Positions 9,264-18,316 are shown, counted from the stretch's first letter. The stretch: DNA of 64,000 nucleotides from Bdellovibrio bacteriovorus (GCF_025558485.1 NZ_CP102930.1:248001-312000), one strand, 5' to 3'. The notes: generated by a model from the sequence alone, not told the origin. Translations and numbers: made by a program.

Positions 9264-10994
9264 ATGAGATGGTCAAAAACAATGCTGACTTTGGGTATGA
9301 TTGCTTCTTGCGCGACGATGACTGCCTGTAAGAAGGAAAAGGTCGATGGCGCCAGCATTCACACTGCGCGCACCAAGCCAGCTGCTGAAAAAAGCAAGAC
9401 TTCCCAGAAACAAAGCGATGTTGCCAATAAAGATACCAATACGTCATCACCTGCCAACACGGCCAATCTGTCTGCCGGTCAACGTTGCTATCAGGACTTG
9501 TGCTCCGCCAATGCCGAGCTTTCTTTGCCCAAGCTTTTAGCCGATGCTGAAAAACCCAGCGAAGCTCTGAAAAAATATTATGATGAAAACCTGGCGCCTC
9601 GGGTTTTGGAAACTGTCAATGCCCGAGTCCAACAGACAAATGCCACTCTTTCCTATATTGCGGAAAAGGAAGCTGAATTCGACAAGGTGGAAATTGCGGA
9701 CGACCAGGCCCGCTTGATCAAAGCCATTTATATTATGGTTCATCCGGATGCCAGCGAAACACAAAAAACCGTTATCGGACTTCTTTCCGGCGAAGCCTTT
9801 ATCAAGGCGCATTCTCTAAGACAGGTCAAAGGAGCTTCGGCTTACTTCACCTCCATCTACGCAGGAAAAAATCTGACGGAAGCCACAAAGCTTGAAATCA
9901 GCAAAATCCTGGAGCTGGAAGAAAAGATCAACAAAGCAGCAAAAGGCCGCATTCTGAATATGAAAACAGGCTCTTTGCAAAGATTCCTCAATGGCGAAGT
10001 CATTGAAATGGATGAGCTGGAAGGTCTGGCTGACAGCAGCTTTGCCATGCGCCTGATTGATGCGGTGATGGATGAAAAAAGCAACATCCCCCAGCAAATC
10101 AATCTAAGTATGGAAGAGATGAAACAGATCTACGGTAAAGCCAATTTGCAGGGCCAACTGAAAGACCTGGAGTCTGAAAGATCCCAGATGCTTGCCTTGT
10201 GCGAAAAGGAAATGACGAAAGCCATGAATCTTTACCCTCAGGAAAAAGAGGTGGCGGAGTTCAAGGCCACCACCGAACAGGTTCGTAAACAGGTTCTTTC
10301 TTTATTAAGTGCTCAGGATGCAGCTTATGGCATCGTTCAAAAGTCCGTGGTGTACAGCCCGATGACCAATGAAAAGGCCGTGAAGTTCTGGGCACAAAGC
10401 CTGAAGGACATGGCAGCAGATTCCAAGGACGCAGTCAGTGATCTGAAAAATCTGGATGCTTCAGGATCTTTCACGCTGGCGACAATCCTTTCCATGACTA
10501 GCAACAAAAAGCCAACCAACTGTTTCCATCTGGTGGATCTGCATATTTCAGACGCCACCCACACGATTGACACAGGAATCAAGGCGAGCTGGTTGTCGGT
10601 GAAAAAACCGTCCTATGGCGTGGCGATTCTGGCGCACGAGTTCGGCCATCTGATTTCAAAATTCAGTCAAAGCTATAATTCGCAAAAATCCTGCCTGGCA
10701 GGCAAACAAGGCAACACCCGCTTTATGGAAGAAGACTTTGCCGATGTGATCGCCGGTAAAGTTGTGGCCAGCCTGCAAAACAGCCTGAACGGAAAAAGTA
10801 ACTATGGCTGTCTATTTGCTTCAGCGGAAGACACCCCAAGTCTGCAAGTCATTAAAGAGAATACGGAAACTATTCATTCCTCAGGTTTGTTCCGTGCTTT
10901 GCAACTGGCGCAGCTAAAGAAAGCGGCGATCCCGGAAAGCTGTAAACAGGCCGCACAAGAACAGGCCCCTAAAGCGCTGGATAAGTGCGAATAA
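9264..10994 (+). CDS. Lipoprotein with zincin-type HEFGH motif, putative metalloprotease
   Basis: 576 residues from the ATG at 9264, chosen because GGGAGG lies 7 bases upstream and a lipoprotein signal (lipobox TMTAC, then KKEK) follows. The upstream in-frame TTG would include the SD itself. A Lys/Ser-rich linker leads to a mostly helical body with many Glu/Lys pairs. Near residue 458 stands AHEFGHLISKF, a zincin HExxH, followed about 27 residues later by EEDFADVIAGK, which could supply the third ligand and resembles the E-x-x-AD arrangement of gluzincins. I place it as a putative periplasmic or surface zinc peptidase of no recognised family. Cys pairs late in the chain suggest disulfides. 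Confidence 0.65.
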   Translation: MRWSKTMLTLGMIASCATMTACKKEKVDGASIHTARTKPAAEKSKTSQKQSDVANKDTNTSSPANTANLSAGQRCYQDLCSANAELSLPKLLADAEKPSEALKKYYDENLAPRVLETVNARVQQTNATLSYIAEKEAEFDKVEIADDQARLIKAIYIMVHPDASETQKTVIGLLSGEAFIKAHSLRQVKGASAYFTSIYAGKNLTEATKLEISKILELEEKINKAAKGRILNMKTGSLQRFLNGEVIEMDELEGLADSSFAMRLIDAVMDEKSNIPQQINLSMEEMKQIYGKANLQGQLKDLESERSQMLALCEKEMTKAMNLYPQEKEVAEFKATTEQVRKQVLSLLSAQDAAYGIVQKSVVYSPMTNEKAVKFWAQSLKDMAADSKDAVSDLKNLDASGSFTLATILSMTSNKKPTNCFHLVDLHISDATHTIDTGIKASWLSVKKPSYGVAILAHEFGHLISKFSQSYNSQKSCLAGKQGNTRFMEEDFADVIAGKVVASLQNSLNGKSNYGCLFASAEDTPSLQVIKENTETIHSSGLFRALQLAQLKKAAIPESCKQAAQEQAPKALDKCE

Positions 10995-11012
10995 GAAACA
11001 GATCCCGAAAAT

Positions 11013-11046
11013 AAAAAACCCACACCTTCAAAGTGTGGGTTTTTTT
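11013..11046. terminator. Bidirectional intrinsic terminator
   Basis: CCCACAC (11019-11025) pairs with GTGTGGG (11033-11039) and is flanked by A6 and T6 runs, giving a U tract on either strand. It ends the lipoprotein gene on the plus strand and the citrate synthase gene on the minus strand. Confidence 0.85.
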
Positions 11047-11088
11047 GTTTCCATAACGCAAGTGCACTACCAAAAGTAAGGCCGTACC

Positions 11089-12228
11089 TTAGCGTTGGTT
11101 GGCTGGGGTCCATTTCAGACCCTCTTTGCCTGCCCATTTGCCGCGTGGACGGTAGATACGGTTGTTTGCATACTGCTCGAAAGCATGTGCGCACCAGCCG
11201 GAAATACGAGATGCTGCAAAGATCGGCGTGAACAAATCTGTTGGGATACCCATAGAGAAGTAAACCGTTGCAGAGTAGAAGTCCACATTCGGCATCAAGC
11301 CTTTTTCGTTGAACATGGTGTCGTCGATCAAAGTGGACATTTCATACATGTGGTGGATACCAGCATCTTTAGTCAACTTGTCAGACATACCACGCAAGAT
11401 GCGCGCACGAGGGTCGCCGTTTTTGTAAACGCGGTGACCGATACCCATTACTTTTTCTTTCGCAGCCAAAGCGTCCTTAACGAACTGCTGGGCTTTTTCC
11501 ATGTTGCCGATTTTTTGCAGCATCAGGATAACCTGTTCGTTCGCACCACCGTGCAAAGGACCTTTCAACGCACCAATCGCAGAGACGATTGCAGAGTGAA
11601 GATCAGACAAAGAAGACGCTGTCACGCGAGTTGCAAATGCAGAGCAGTTCAATTCGTGGTCAGCATGAAGGATCAGGCAAGTGTCCATTACTTTTACGTG
11701 CTCAGCTTTAGGCTCAGTCCCGCCACCCAGCATGTACATCATGTTCCAGGCCATGGATTTGTCTGTTTTTGGAGCCACAGGCTCTTTACCTTTGCGAATT
11801 GCATCGAATGCACAAAGAAGAGTTCCCATTTTTGCAGTCAAACGCAGAGCTTTACGCAAGTTTGCATCAGCGCCGTTGTCGTTGGCATCAGTGTCCCAGT
11901 GAGCCATCAAAGACACGGCTGTACGCAACCAACCCATCGGGTGAACGTTTGTCGGGATTGCTTTCAATACTTTGATGAATTCAGGGCTTAAAGCCATTTC
12001 ATTGTGAAGTTGAGTGGAGAAAGCCGCCAGCTCTTGAGCGTTTGGAAGTTTGTCGTTCCAAAGAAGATACGTTACTTCCTCAAAAGTGGAGTTCGCAGCC
12101 AAATCATCGATCGTGTAACCACGGAAATTAAGAGAATCACCAACGATAAAAGATACTTTCGTTGTACAAGCAACAACGCCTTCCAAACCCTTGTCCAAGG
12201 CGCCTTCATAGATATTTACTTCAGCCAT
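11089..12228 (-). CDS. gltA: Citrate synthase
   Basis: 379 residues from the ATG at 12228, where AAGGAAA lies at good spacing; the longer reading from 12264 adds an unlikely leader. It condenses oxaloacetate and acetyl-CoA in the first step of the TCA cycle. Family features seen are FRGYTIDDLAANSTFEEV, the catalytic His regions LHADHELNCSAFATR and GPLHGGANEQV, GIGHRVYKNGDPRA, and the C-terminal NRIYRPRGKW. The short, dimer-type architecture is shared with 2-methylcitrate synthases, so activity toward propionyl-CoA cannot be excluded. It stands alone, with a terminator behind it and a 130-base leader region before it. Confidence 0.92.
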   Translation of the reverse strand: MAEVNIYEGALDKGLEGVVACTTKVSFIVGDSLNFRGYTIDDLAANSTFEEVTYLLWNDKLPNAQELAAFSTQLHNEMALSPEFIKVLKAIPTNVHPMGWLRTAVSLMAHWDTDANDNGADANLRKALRLTAKMGTLLCAFDAIRKGKEPVAPKTDKSMAWNMMYMLGGGTEPKAEHVKVMDTCLILHADHELNCSAFATRVTASSLSDLHSAIVSAIGALKGPLHGGANEQVILMLQKIGNMEKAQQFVKDALAAKEKVMGIGHRVYKNGDPRARILRGMSDKLTKDAGIHHMYEMSTLIDDTMFNEKGLMPNVDFYSATVYFSMGIPTDLFTPIFAASRISGWCAHAFEQYANNRIYRPRGKWAGKEGLKWTPANQR

Positions 12229-12358
12229 CGCAGTTTCCTTTCTGACTTTTTCATTCAATAGCATTTTAGACTTATCAATAATTTTGACAAGTTGTCACGG
12301 AGTTCCCGCCCCAAAGTCGCATAAACCACCGCACTGAAAATATAGTAAAAATCAGGTT

Positions 12359-13252
12359 CTAACGGGAAGCCAACTTGATAACTCGGTCTTTGACTTCGGT
12401 GACGATCAGGGTCTGATCACGGACCGGGTCCGGTTTACCCGAGTACTTTTCATTGGCAAAAAGAATCTCATTGCGAAGCTCATGAACCCCTTGCTTCGGG
12501 GCCCGAGAAATCGCCTCGGAAATTCCATGTCCACCCCAGTTCACCCCCAGGGAGTTCTGGGACATCTTCAAGCCTTCGGTCGCCAGAATCAGACGATCCC
12601 GCGGATTTAGTTGGATCACTCTACTTTGAGGCTCCGTGTTAAAATCTTTACTTAAGCTCGGGCCGGTCGGCAAAAGCTCGACCAAACCTTCCCGTCCATA
12701 GACCTGCATAAAGCCGTCAATATTACCAATGGAGCAGTACTGCATTTCAAAACTGCGACGATCCACGATCCCGTAAAAGACGCTGGCCTTATCTTCGTTC
12801 TGAATATTGGGAACGACTTCCTTGGCAAGAAGCGCCACGACTTTATGCGCCTCCAGCCCGCGACGGGCTTCGATCTGAGAAGATATCTTAATGATCATGG
12901 ACAGAAGCAACGAAGACAGGGAATACCCGCTGGCACTGGAAATCAGGATTCCGAATTTCAATTTGTCTTCGTGTTCAAAAATATCGAAGTAGTCACCACC
13001 GGATCTCGTCCCCGGCAGAAACTTGGTGCTGAACTCAAAGCCCTGAACATTAGGAAGCTCGGTCGGAGACAAAAACTTTTGCAGAGTCTGCGCCAGCTTC
13101 AATTCCTGACTGACCTGACCAATCATTTTTTCCAACGCGCCGTTGGCCTTGGTCAGTTCCAGACGATAGCGGTGAAGCTCGGCTTCTTTTACCGCCAGTT
13201 CATGTTCCAGTTCTGAAATTCGCTCTTTAAGTTCGTCTTGTTCTTTTGCCAT
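12359..13252 (-). CDS. Coiled-coil plus SpoIIE/RsbU-like phosphatase domain, partly degenerate
   Basis: 297 residues. Residues 1-65 form a long charged coiled coil (KERISELEHELAVKEAELH). The rest is a SpoIIE-type PP2C fold starting at QTLQKFLSPTELPNVQGFEF, with the first metal motif SGGDYFD intact. The usual ADVSGHG motif is replaced by LISSASGYSLSS, the SDG(L)TE motif by ATEGLK, and the last DDxT by RDQT, so several metal-ligand Asp are missing. Members normally dephosphorylate anti-sigma-antagonist proteins. This one may be weakly active or a signalling pseudo-enzyme (inference). It is the last gene of a five-gene operon, 23 bases after the membrane protein, with a poor SD. Confidence 0.75.
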   Translation of the reverse strand: MAKEQDELKERISELEHELAVKEAELHRYRLELTKANGALEKMIGQVSQELKLAQTLQKFLSPTELPNVQGFEFSTKFLPGTRSGGDYFDIFEHEDKLKFGILISSASGYSLSSLLLSMIIKISSQIEARRGLEAHKVVALLAKEVVPNIQNEDKASVFYGIVDRRSFEMQYCSIGNIDGFMQVYGREGLVELLPTGPSLSKDFNTEPQSRVIQLNPRDRLILATEGLKMSQNSLGVNWGGHGISEAISRAPKQGVHELRNEILFANEKYSGKPDPVRDQTLIVTEVKDRVIKLASR

Positions 13253-13275
13253 GACGGCTTATCTTAAATTCTTTT

Positions 13276-14445
13276 TTACTGCCAGTCGTGAAGGAACATA
13301 TTCAACTGTTCTTCTTCGGCCTTTAGTCGAGCCTGAATCGGTGCGGGGACCTGCCCCTCTTTCAGGGTTCCCAAGCCTTGCAGATGATAGCGAATCTCGC
13401 TGTGTCTTTTGTGGACTTTTTCACGTGCCCAAACCATCACCGGAGCCGACAAAAGCCCCCACGTCTTCCAGTGTGACCCAAAGTATTTTGAGTCCTGCAT
13501 TTCATCCACCGGCGCCTTGGCACCAAAGTGACCCCAAATCATCTGGGCCATCCACTGCGCTGCCAGAATCAATGCGAATAACAACACAAATTGCAGACTC
13601 TTTTCCTGAAAAGATGCCAAACCAGAGGTGAAACCCAGCCCCAAAAAGGTTCTGACTTCTCCAGCTATCAGTAACCCCACAACGGCTCCGACAGCGGACA
13701 CTCCGGCAAACTGCGCCGCCATGTGACGGCATTGCTGGTTCAAAGATCGACTTTGCCACCAGAAGAAGATCATACGACCCACACGTTCCCCGGCAACCAG
13801 CCCCAGGGCCCCGTTAAAGGCGATGGTGTTTGTCAAAAGCAGGCTTAATGCCAATGCCAGCGACCAGAATTCAATCTGCACCACCAGACTTAGAAGCATC
13901 GCCAGCACAAAGAACATCACTACCGTCGGAAAACGGCCATCCGCCAGAAAGAACGCCACTTCACTTTGCCCCAGGATTGTTTGAATCACGCTGGAATTGC
14001 GAAGCATGCTTTCACCGCCCACTAGAAACAACCCCACGGCCCCCACGAACAACAGCACATCACGGGCTTTTGTGCTCACAAAAACCGTCAGACACACAAG
14101 ACCAGCAACGCCCAAAAGAAAGAAACCATTAAAGCTCATGAACAAAGAACCCAACAGCAAAACCCACCACACCCCCAGGGTGCTTAAACACATCACCAAG
14201 GCACTGGGATGCGCTGGGAGAACACGCAAGTTCAGAAGCGCCAGCCCCGAATACAAGGACTTCTGCGGAGAAGCCTCCAGCATCACCACACTCAAGGACC
14301 GCACAAACAGGGTGCTAAGCCCGCCTTCCAGGCCTTTATCCAAAAAACTTTTTTGCAAACCGGAAAGCAGTTTTGCCAGAAGCTGCTGCGAATACATCAT
14401 CCCGGCCAACATCAGAACAAAACTACCCAACCACATAAGTATCAT
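13276..14445 (-). CDS. Polytopic membrane protein, possibly Na/Pi-cotransporter-like
   Basis: 389 residues with about nine or ten hydrophobic segments in two similar halves (around residues 1-150 and 165-300), and a soluble C-terminal tail rich in His, Lys and Glu (about 310-389). The layout, with re-entrant-like segments SPQKSLYSGLALLN and NTIAFNGALGLVAG, recalls the inverted repeats of NptA-type sodium/phosphate transporters. The diagnostic QSSSAT motif is absent, so I do not assign a function. It overlaps the rsmJ stop by 23 bases and precedes the SpoIIE-like gene, which implies co-expression. Confidence 0.6.
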   Translation of the reverse strand: MILMWLGSFVLMLAGMMYSQQLLAKLLSGLQKSFLDKGLEGGLSTLFVRSLSVVMLEASPQKSLYSGLALLNLRVLPAHPSALVMCLSTLGVWWVLLLGSLFMSFNGFFLLGVAGLVCLTVFVSTKARDVLLFVGAVGLFLVGGESMLRNSSVIQTILGQSEVAFFLADGRFPTVVMFFVLAMLLSLVVQIEFWSLALALSLLLTNTIAFNGALGLVAGERVGRMIFFWWQSRSLNQQCRHMAAQFAGVSAVGAVVGLLIAGEVRTFLGLGFTSGLASFQEKSLQFVLLFALILAAQWMAQMIWGHFGAKAPVDEMQDSKYFGSHWKTWGLLSAPVMVWAREKVHKRHSEIRYHLQGLGTLKEGQVPAPIQARLKAEEEQLNMFLHDWQ

Positions 14446-15181
14446 AGCGAACCACCTTTCCTTCGTAGGAATGACGAACCCCCGGCAGCAGTTCTTCGGC
14501 CTGCATCGGGCGTTTCACCACCACTCGCTGCACAGGCCAGGTCAAAGCTTCCTGTAACACCAGACTGGCGTCTTCGTCATGTCCGACCAGATCCCTGAAG
14601 ACAACCATTTCCTGCTTTGGCAAAGCGGACTTTTTCTTGTGCGGATACATCGGATCAAAATAAATGGAATCAATTTCAAGCTGGCCCTTGTTCTTTTTCA
14701 AAAACTCCAACGCGTCACCAAAATGCAGCTGGTAGGACTTCAGATATTCTTTTTTCGTGCGTTCAAACGCTTCGGACAAAAGCGCATAAAGAACCGGTGA
14801 ACGCTCCACACCCGTGACAGTGAACCCCAGTTGAGTCAGAAACACGCTGTCGATTCCCATGCCCACGGATAAATCCAGAATCCGCCGGGCCCCTTTGCCC
14901 ACGCCCAGCGCTTTAGCAATCAGTTCATTCTTGCCACGATGACCTTTGCGTTCGTAATCCAGATGATTTTTATCGAAATCAATTTCCAGCAAACGTTTTT
15001 CCAGATCGCGCACAAACACGCGGTCACCTTCGATAAAAAAATGGAAGAAATAGTTTTCAGGATTTTCCGGATTGAGCGGCGCTTGCAGAAAGGCCGCCCA
15101 CTTTTCAGCTTTTTCCAGACCGGATTGATCGGCCCTGACACAAATGCGAGAACCGCTTAGCGGAGCAGATACCACAGACAC
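14423..15181 (-). CDS. rsmJ: 16S rRNA (guanine-1516-N2)-methyltransferase RsmJ
   Basis: 252 residues. The SAM-binding motif appears as RILDLSVGMGIDSVFLTQLG with the acidic residue in VTGVERSP. The catalytic motif DPMYPHKKKSALPKQEM is nearly diagnostic for RsmJ (YhiQ), which methylates G1516 of 16S rRNA. A preceding segment, DYERKGHRGKNELIAKALG, also matches the family. The start overlaps the prenyltransferase end by 25 bases and the stop overlaps the next gene by 23 bases, so it is embedded in a compact operon with quinone-related genes and probably has no separate control. Confidence 0.92.
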   Translation of the reverse strand: MSVVSAPLSGSRICVRADQSGLEKAEKWAAFLQAPLNPENPENYFFHFFIEGDRVFVRDLEKRLLEIDFDKNHLDYERKGHRGKNELIAKALGVGKGARRILDLSVGMGIDSVFLTQLGFTVTGVERSPVLYALLSEAFERTKKEYLKSYQLHFGDALEFLKKNKGQLEIDSIYFDPMYPHKKKSALPKQEMVVFRDLVGHDEDASLVLQEALTWPVQRVVVKRPMQAEELLPGVRHSYEGKVVRYDTYVVG

Positions 15182-16224
15182 TCAAAAACCCACATGCCGA
15201 TGGCCAACAGGAATAAATAAAAACCCGAACGGAATACAGCCTTCATATCACTGCCCACAGGACTGGAAATGTTTTTCACCTTCTTGATGAATCCCGCAGA
15301 AGCAAAAACCAGCACCGCTGTCAGATAAACACCCCAGTAAAAGCCTGCATACAACAAATGATAAACCAAATTGAAGATGATGAATAAGATCCACCACGCC
15401 GCGATCAAACGTCGGGCTTTATCAAAGCCCAGCCAATTCACGGTATTGGTAAACCCCGCCTGACTGCTGGGGAAGATGTTCATAAAGTTGCGCAAATGAA
15501 CCATGAACAGAATCAGCCAGCCCCAGACACAACCCAGCCAGAAGCTTTCAATATCAGCAGGCACACCCATGGACATCTGGAAGCCCACCGTCAACAACGG
15601 TCCCAGCATCACAAACAGCGCAAATTCCCCGCCAATACGGTACTTGAAAGAGTTCTGTTTTTTAAACTGTGCCCACAGACCGATCCCCAGACTGACTCCG
15701 ATAATACCGGCCAGTTCAGGAAACGCAAAAATCAAAGGAACGGCACACAGAATGGCCATCGCCAAAAAGACAGTGGAAAGACCTTTTACCTGCGCCGCTG
15801 TAACCCACCCGCTTTGAATGGCACGACTGCCACTGCGTTCAAGCACACGGTCAACGCCCTTCATGTGGTCCATATAATCGTTGCGCAGATTGATCGCGAT
15901 AAAGGCCAGCAAAACACCCACAGTGGCAATAGTCGTCGTCACCGGGTCCTGCATGGTGCGATCATCAACATTTTTGGTCATGATTAAAAACAGCGGCAGG
16001 AAAATCAGCAGAAAGCTGCGGACTTTGTATATTTGTGCAATCGCCGTCCAGAAAGACGGTTTCGGAATTTCAGTTAAAGACATCACCCTGAACGTCACCG
16101 TTTCAGACGCGGAATTTACATTCAGCGTCTGCTGCGGCAAAGCTCTCTGCGTCTTTGAAAAAGTCCCAAGCAGGTAAGATTCAAATTCGGGATTCTTTTT
16201 TGAAAGCGTGATCAACTCACTCAC
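15157..16224 (-). CDS. UbiA-family prenyltransferase (MenA-like)
   Basis: 355 residues from a GTG that overlaps the stop of the polyprenyl synthetase (GTGA). An ATG at 16083 with AGGG just before it would remove 47 polar residues and start at the usual family position. The rest is multi-spanning (about eight or nine segments). The aspartate motif of UbiA enzymes is present as NLRNDYMDHMKGVD, and GSRAIQSGWV follows it as in MenA. It likely attaches a polyprenyl tail to an aromatic acceptor in the membrane. Its neighbour makes the polyprenyl diphosphate. A second, more canonical MenA lies at 24.1-25.0 kb, so this copy may use another acceptor or be a paralogue. Confidence 0.8.
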   Translation of the reverse strand: MSELITLSKKNPEFESYLLGTFSKTQRALPQQTLNVNSASETVTFRVMSLTEIPKPSFWTAIAQIYKVRSFLLIFLPLFLIMTKNVDDRTMQDPVTTTIATVGVLLAFIAINLRNDYMDHMKGVDRVLERSGSRAIQSGWVTAAQVKGLSTVFLAMAILCAVPLIFAFPELAGIIGVSLGIGLWAQFKKQNSFKYRIGGEFALFVMLGPLLTVGFQMSMGVPADIESFWLGCVWGWLILFMVHLRNFMNIFPSSQAGFTNTVNWLGFDKARRLIAAWWILFIIFNLVYHLLYAGFYWGVYLTAVLVFASAGFIKKVKNISSPVGSDMKAVFRSGFYLFLLAIGMWVFECLWYLLR

Positions 16225-17177
16225 GAAGGCTTCCTTCTCCAGTACAGGATCTCTGTCAACGGGCGAAGCTGATCAATCAGCTTTTCCTCACCCGGCTTCA
16301 GGAAGGTTTTCAGGCGCTCCAGATGATGATCGTACATTTTGATCAGACCCTTGTTGATTTCGTCAAACTCCAGAAGCTTCTGATCAAAGCGGGCTTTGCC
16401 ACCCACATTGGCATAGTACTGTTCCAGATTTTTACTTTTCACAATGTGATCAATCTCGTGACGGGTGGCCCCTTGGCACATAAAAGCCCCAAAGGAATTC
16501 AGATAACCTGACTTCAGGTCGCCCAGAATCGCTTTGCCTTCGTCATTGCGGATGTCATAATCCAGAAGATCATCACTGCGCTGGAACAACTGGCCCAGCA
16601 AAGTTCCCATTTCGGAAAGAATGTTGTGCAGTTCCTCGTCGTATCGTTCCTGGGCGATGAACGGCGCACGAATGCACCATTTAAACAAACTGGCTGTTTT
16701 CAGATTGTGAATGCGATCCAGTTGTTCGATGGTCACAAAGAAATCACCCACAACGGAATCCTGCAACCACTCACCTTCCAGAAGATCAGAAATCACCTCG
16801 GCCGTGTATTGCACCAGCTTGATGTTGCCGTGACCGGAAAGATTCACCATCACTCGCGCCAGCAGATAATCACCCGCCAGCACCGCGTATTCAGGAGTGT
16901 ACTTCAACCACGCCGCTGTTTTGCCACGGCGAAGATGAGAACGATCAATCAGATCATCATGCAACAGGGAGGCGTTGTGAATAAACTCGATAGTCTGGGA
17001 CAAAAGAAGTTCTGTCTTGGGTTCAATGCCCAGGTGAGCGGACATCATGCGAATCAGTTTTGCACGAAAGCCTTTCCCGCCGGAAAAAAGATCATCGTAA
17101 AGCTTGTTTAGCTTCGGCAAATAGGCAGGGAAATCCTTTGAATCATAGACTTTCAGATCAATGACGCTGCGTTGCAA
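16221..17177 (-). CDS. Trans-polyprenyl diphosphate synthase (IspB-like)
   Basis: 318 residues of the isoprenyl synthetase fold. The first aspartate-rich motif is SLLHDDLIDRSHLRRGK (DDxxD with the following RRG), the second is FQRSDDLLDYD. GGKGFRAKL near the start is the substrate-binding GGKR-like motif. The enzyme extends farnesyl or geranyl diphosphate by adding isopentenyl units to give the side chain of menaquinone. It heads the operon with the UbiA prenyltransferase, rsmJ, a membrane protein and the SpoIIE-like protein. An AGGAG-type SD precedes the start. Chain length cannot be read with confidence. Confidence 0.9.
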   Translation of the reverse strand: MQRSVIDLKVYDSKDFPAYLPKLNKLYDDLFSGGKGFRAKLIRMMSAHLGIEPKTELLLSQTIEFIHNASLLHDDLIDRSHLRRGKTAAWLKYTPEYAVLAGDYLLARVMVNLSGHGNIKLVQYTAEVISDLLEGEWLQDSVVGDFFVTIEQLDRIHNLKTASLFKWCIRAPFIAQERYDEELHNILSEMGTLLGQLFQRSDDLLDYDIRNDEGKAILGDLKSGYLNSFGAFMCQGATRHEIDHIVKSKNLEQYYANVGGKARFDQKLLEFDEINKGLIKMYDHHLERLKTFLKPGEEKLIDQLRPLTEILYWRRKPS

Positions 17178-17269
17178 TTTTAACTCCTCAAGAGGGCGAC
17201 TGATCCCGCTAACTTCGCGATTTATCTGCTTGCTGTCAAGGGATCAAAGGCCGTAAAGTCCGAGACATT

Positions 17270-17698
17270 ATGAATAAAGTCTTTCACACAAAGAAGACCA
17301 TCACCTTCCGGGAAGCCGATCCCGCGGGGATCATGTTTTTCGGAAATATCTTTGGGTTTGCCCATGACGCTTTCGAGCAGTTTATCGTGGAAGCGGGTTA
17401 CACCTGGAACGAATGGTTCGGCAGTCGTGAACTGCTGATTCCCCTGCGCCACACGGAATCCAATTTCCTGGCGCCGTTTGTCCCGGGTGAAACTTACGAT
17501 GTTCAGGTGTGCGTGGCGAGCTTTGGCGAAACTTCCTTCAAAATGAAGTACGTCTTTAGCCACAATGATAAAACCAATGCTGTCGTGACCATGGTTCACG
17601 CAGTTATTGACGGAAAGACCAAACAGAAAACGGCATTGCCATCCCTGATGAAGTCGCGCTTGGAGCCCTATTTGGAATCCACCGGTCAGGGTTGCTAG
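17270..17698 (+). CDS. Hot-dog acyl-CoA thioesterase, candidate DHNA-CoA hydrolase
   Basis: 142 residues of the 4-hydroxybenzoyl-CoA thioesterase family. The active-site segment READPAGIMFFGNIFGFAHD fits the D-x-A-G-[IV]-x-[FY]-x-[NR]-[FIL] pattern of these enzymes. Cyanobacterial-type 1,4-dihydroxy-2-naphthoyl-CoA hydrolases (MenI) carry the same motif. The gene diverges from the polyprenyl synthetase operon and lies 4.3 kb from menA-menC-menE, so a role in menaquinone synthesis is attractive, but it is inference. A general acyl-CoA or YbgC-type thioesterase is the alternative. It is followed 9 bases later by the YkgJ gene. Confidence 0.85.
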   Translation: MNKVFHTKKTITFREADPAGIMFFGNIFGFAHDAFEQFIVEAGYTWNEWFGSRELLIPLRHTESNFLAPFVPGETYDVQVCVASFGETSFKMKYVFSHNDKTNAVVTMVHAVIDGKTKQKTALPSLMKSRLEPYLESTGQGC

Positions 17699-17707
17699 AG
17701 GAGCGTG

Positions 17708-18163
17708 ATGGAAGAATTCAAATTTACAGGAAAAGAATGGTGGCGCGAAGGCGTTCGTTTTGAATGCACAGGTTCCGGGAAGTGCTGCACTTCTCACGGC
17801 GAGTATGGCTTCGTTTATCTAAGCCTGGAAGACCGCCAGCGTTTTGCCAAACATCTAAAAATGCGCACCGGGGATTTCACCCGTAAATACTGCGATATGA
17901 CCGGCGGCATCTGGCATCTGAAAGAAGACCCGAAAAACCCGGACTGCATGTTCTTAAAAGGCAAAGGTTGCAGCGTCTATGAGGCACGCCCAGCCCAATG
18001 CCGTACCTGGCCGTTCTGGCCCGAGGTGATGAACGCCAAATCCTGGGCCAAGGATGTTAAAGCCTTCTGCCCTGGGGTCGGCCGCGGCCCGGTGATTCCC
18101 GCTGACAAAATTGAGCAACAGATCCGCGAACAGATCGAAAGTGAAAAAGGCTGGGGCAAATAA
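17708..18163 (+). CDS. YkgJ-family cysteine-cluster protein
   Basis: 151 residues from the ATG at 17708, chosen because AGGAG lies 5 bases upstream; a GTG 3 bases earlier is too close. The family pattern of clustered Cys is intact: CTGSGKCCTSHGEYGF near the start, then CDMTGG, CMFLKGKGCSVYEARPAQC and a final CPG. YkgJ (UPF0153) proteins are thought to bind a Zn or Fe-S centre through these Cys and their job is unknown. It forms a two-gene unit with the thioesterase and ends in an intrinsic terminator that overlaps its last codons. Confidence 0.88.
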   Translation: MEEFKFTGKEWWREGVRFECTGSGKCCTSHGEYGFVYLSLEDRQRFAKHLKMRTGDFTRKYCDMTGGIWHLKEDPKNPDCMFLKGKGCSVYEARPAQCRTWPFWPEVMNAKSWAKDVKAFCPGVGRGPVIPADKIEQQIREQIESEKGWGK

Positions 18164-18176
18164 GCCCCCTTTTTTT
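18153..18176 (+). terminator. Intrinsic terminator overlapping the YkgJ stop codon
   Basis: GGGGC (18153-18157) pairs with GCCCC (18164-18168) across a loop containing the TAA stop, and a run of seven T follows. Confidence 0.6.
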
Positions 18177-18316
18177 GCCACTTTTTGTCTCTTTGTCTGC
18201 TCCTCTGCCAGGGAGCACTGTCCACTCATTTGACAATGCTGAATTACCTTCCTTCTCCATTAGATTCCGCACTTGCAATCCTCTGCCAGAGGAAAAATAT
18301 GGTACAAAGGCTCCAT

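Noticed and set aside
11095..11991. 298-codon plus-strand frame opposite citrate synthase
   Set aside because: Reverse-complement shadow with no family feature.
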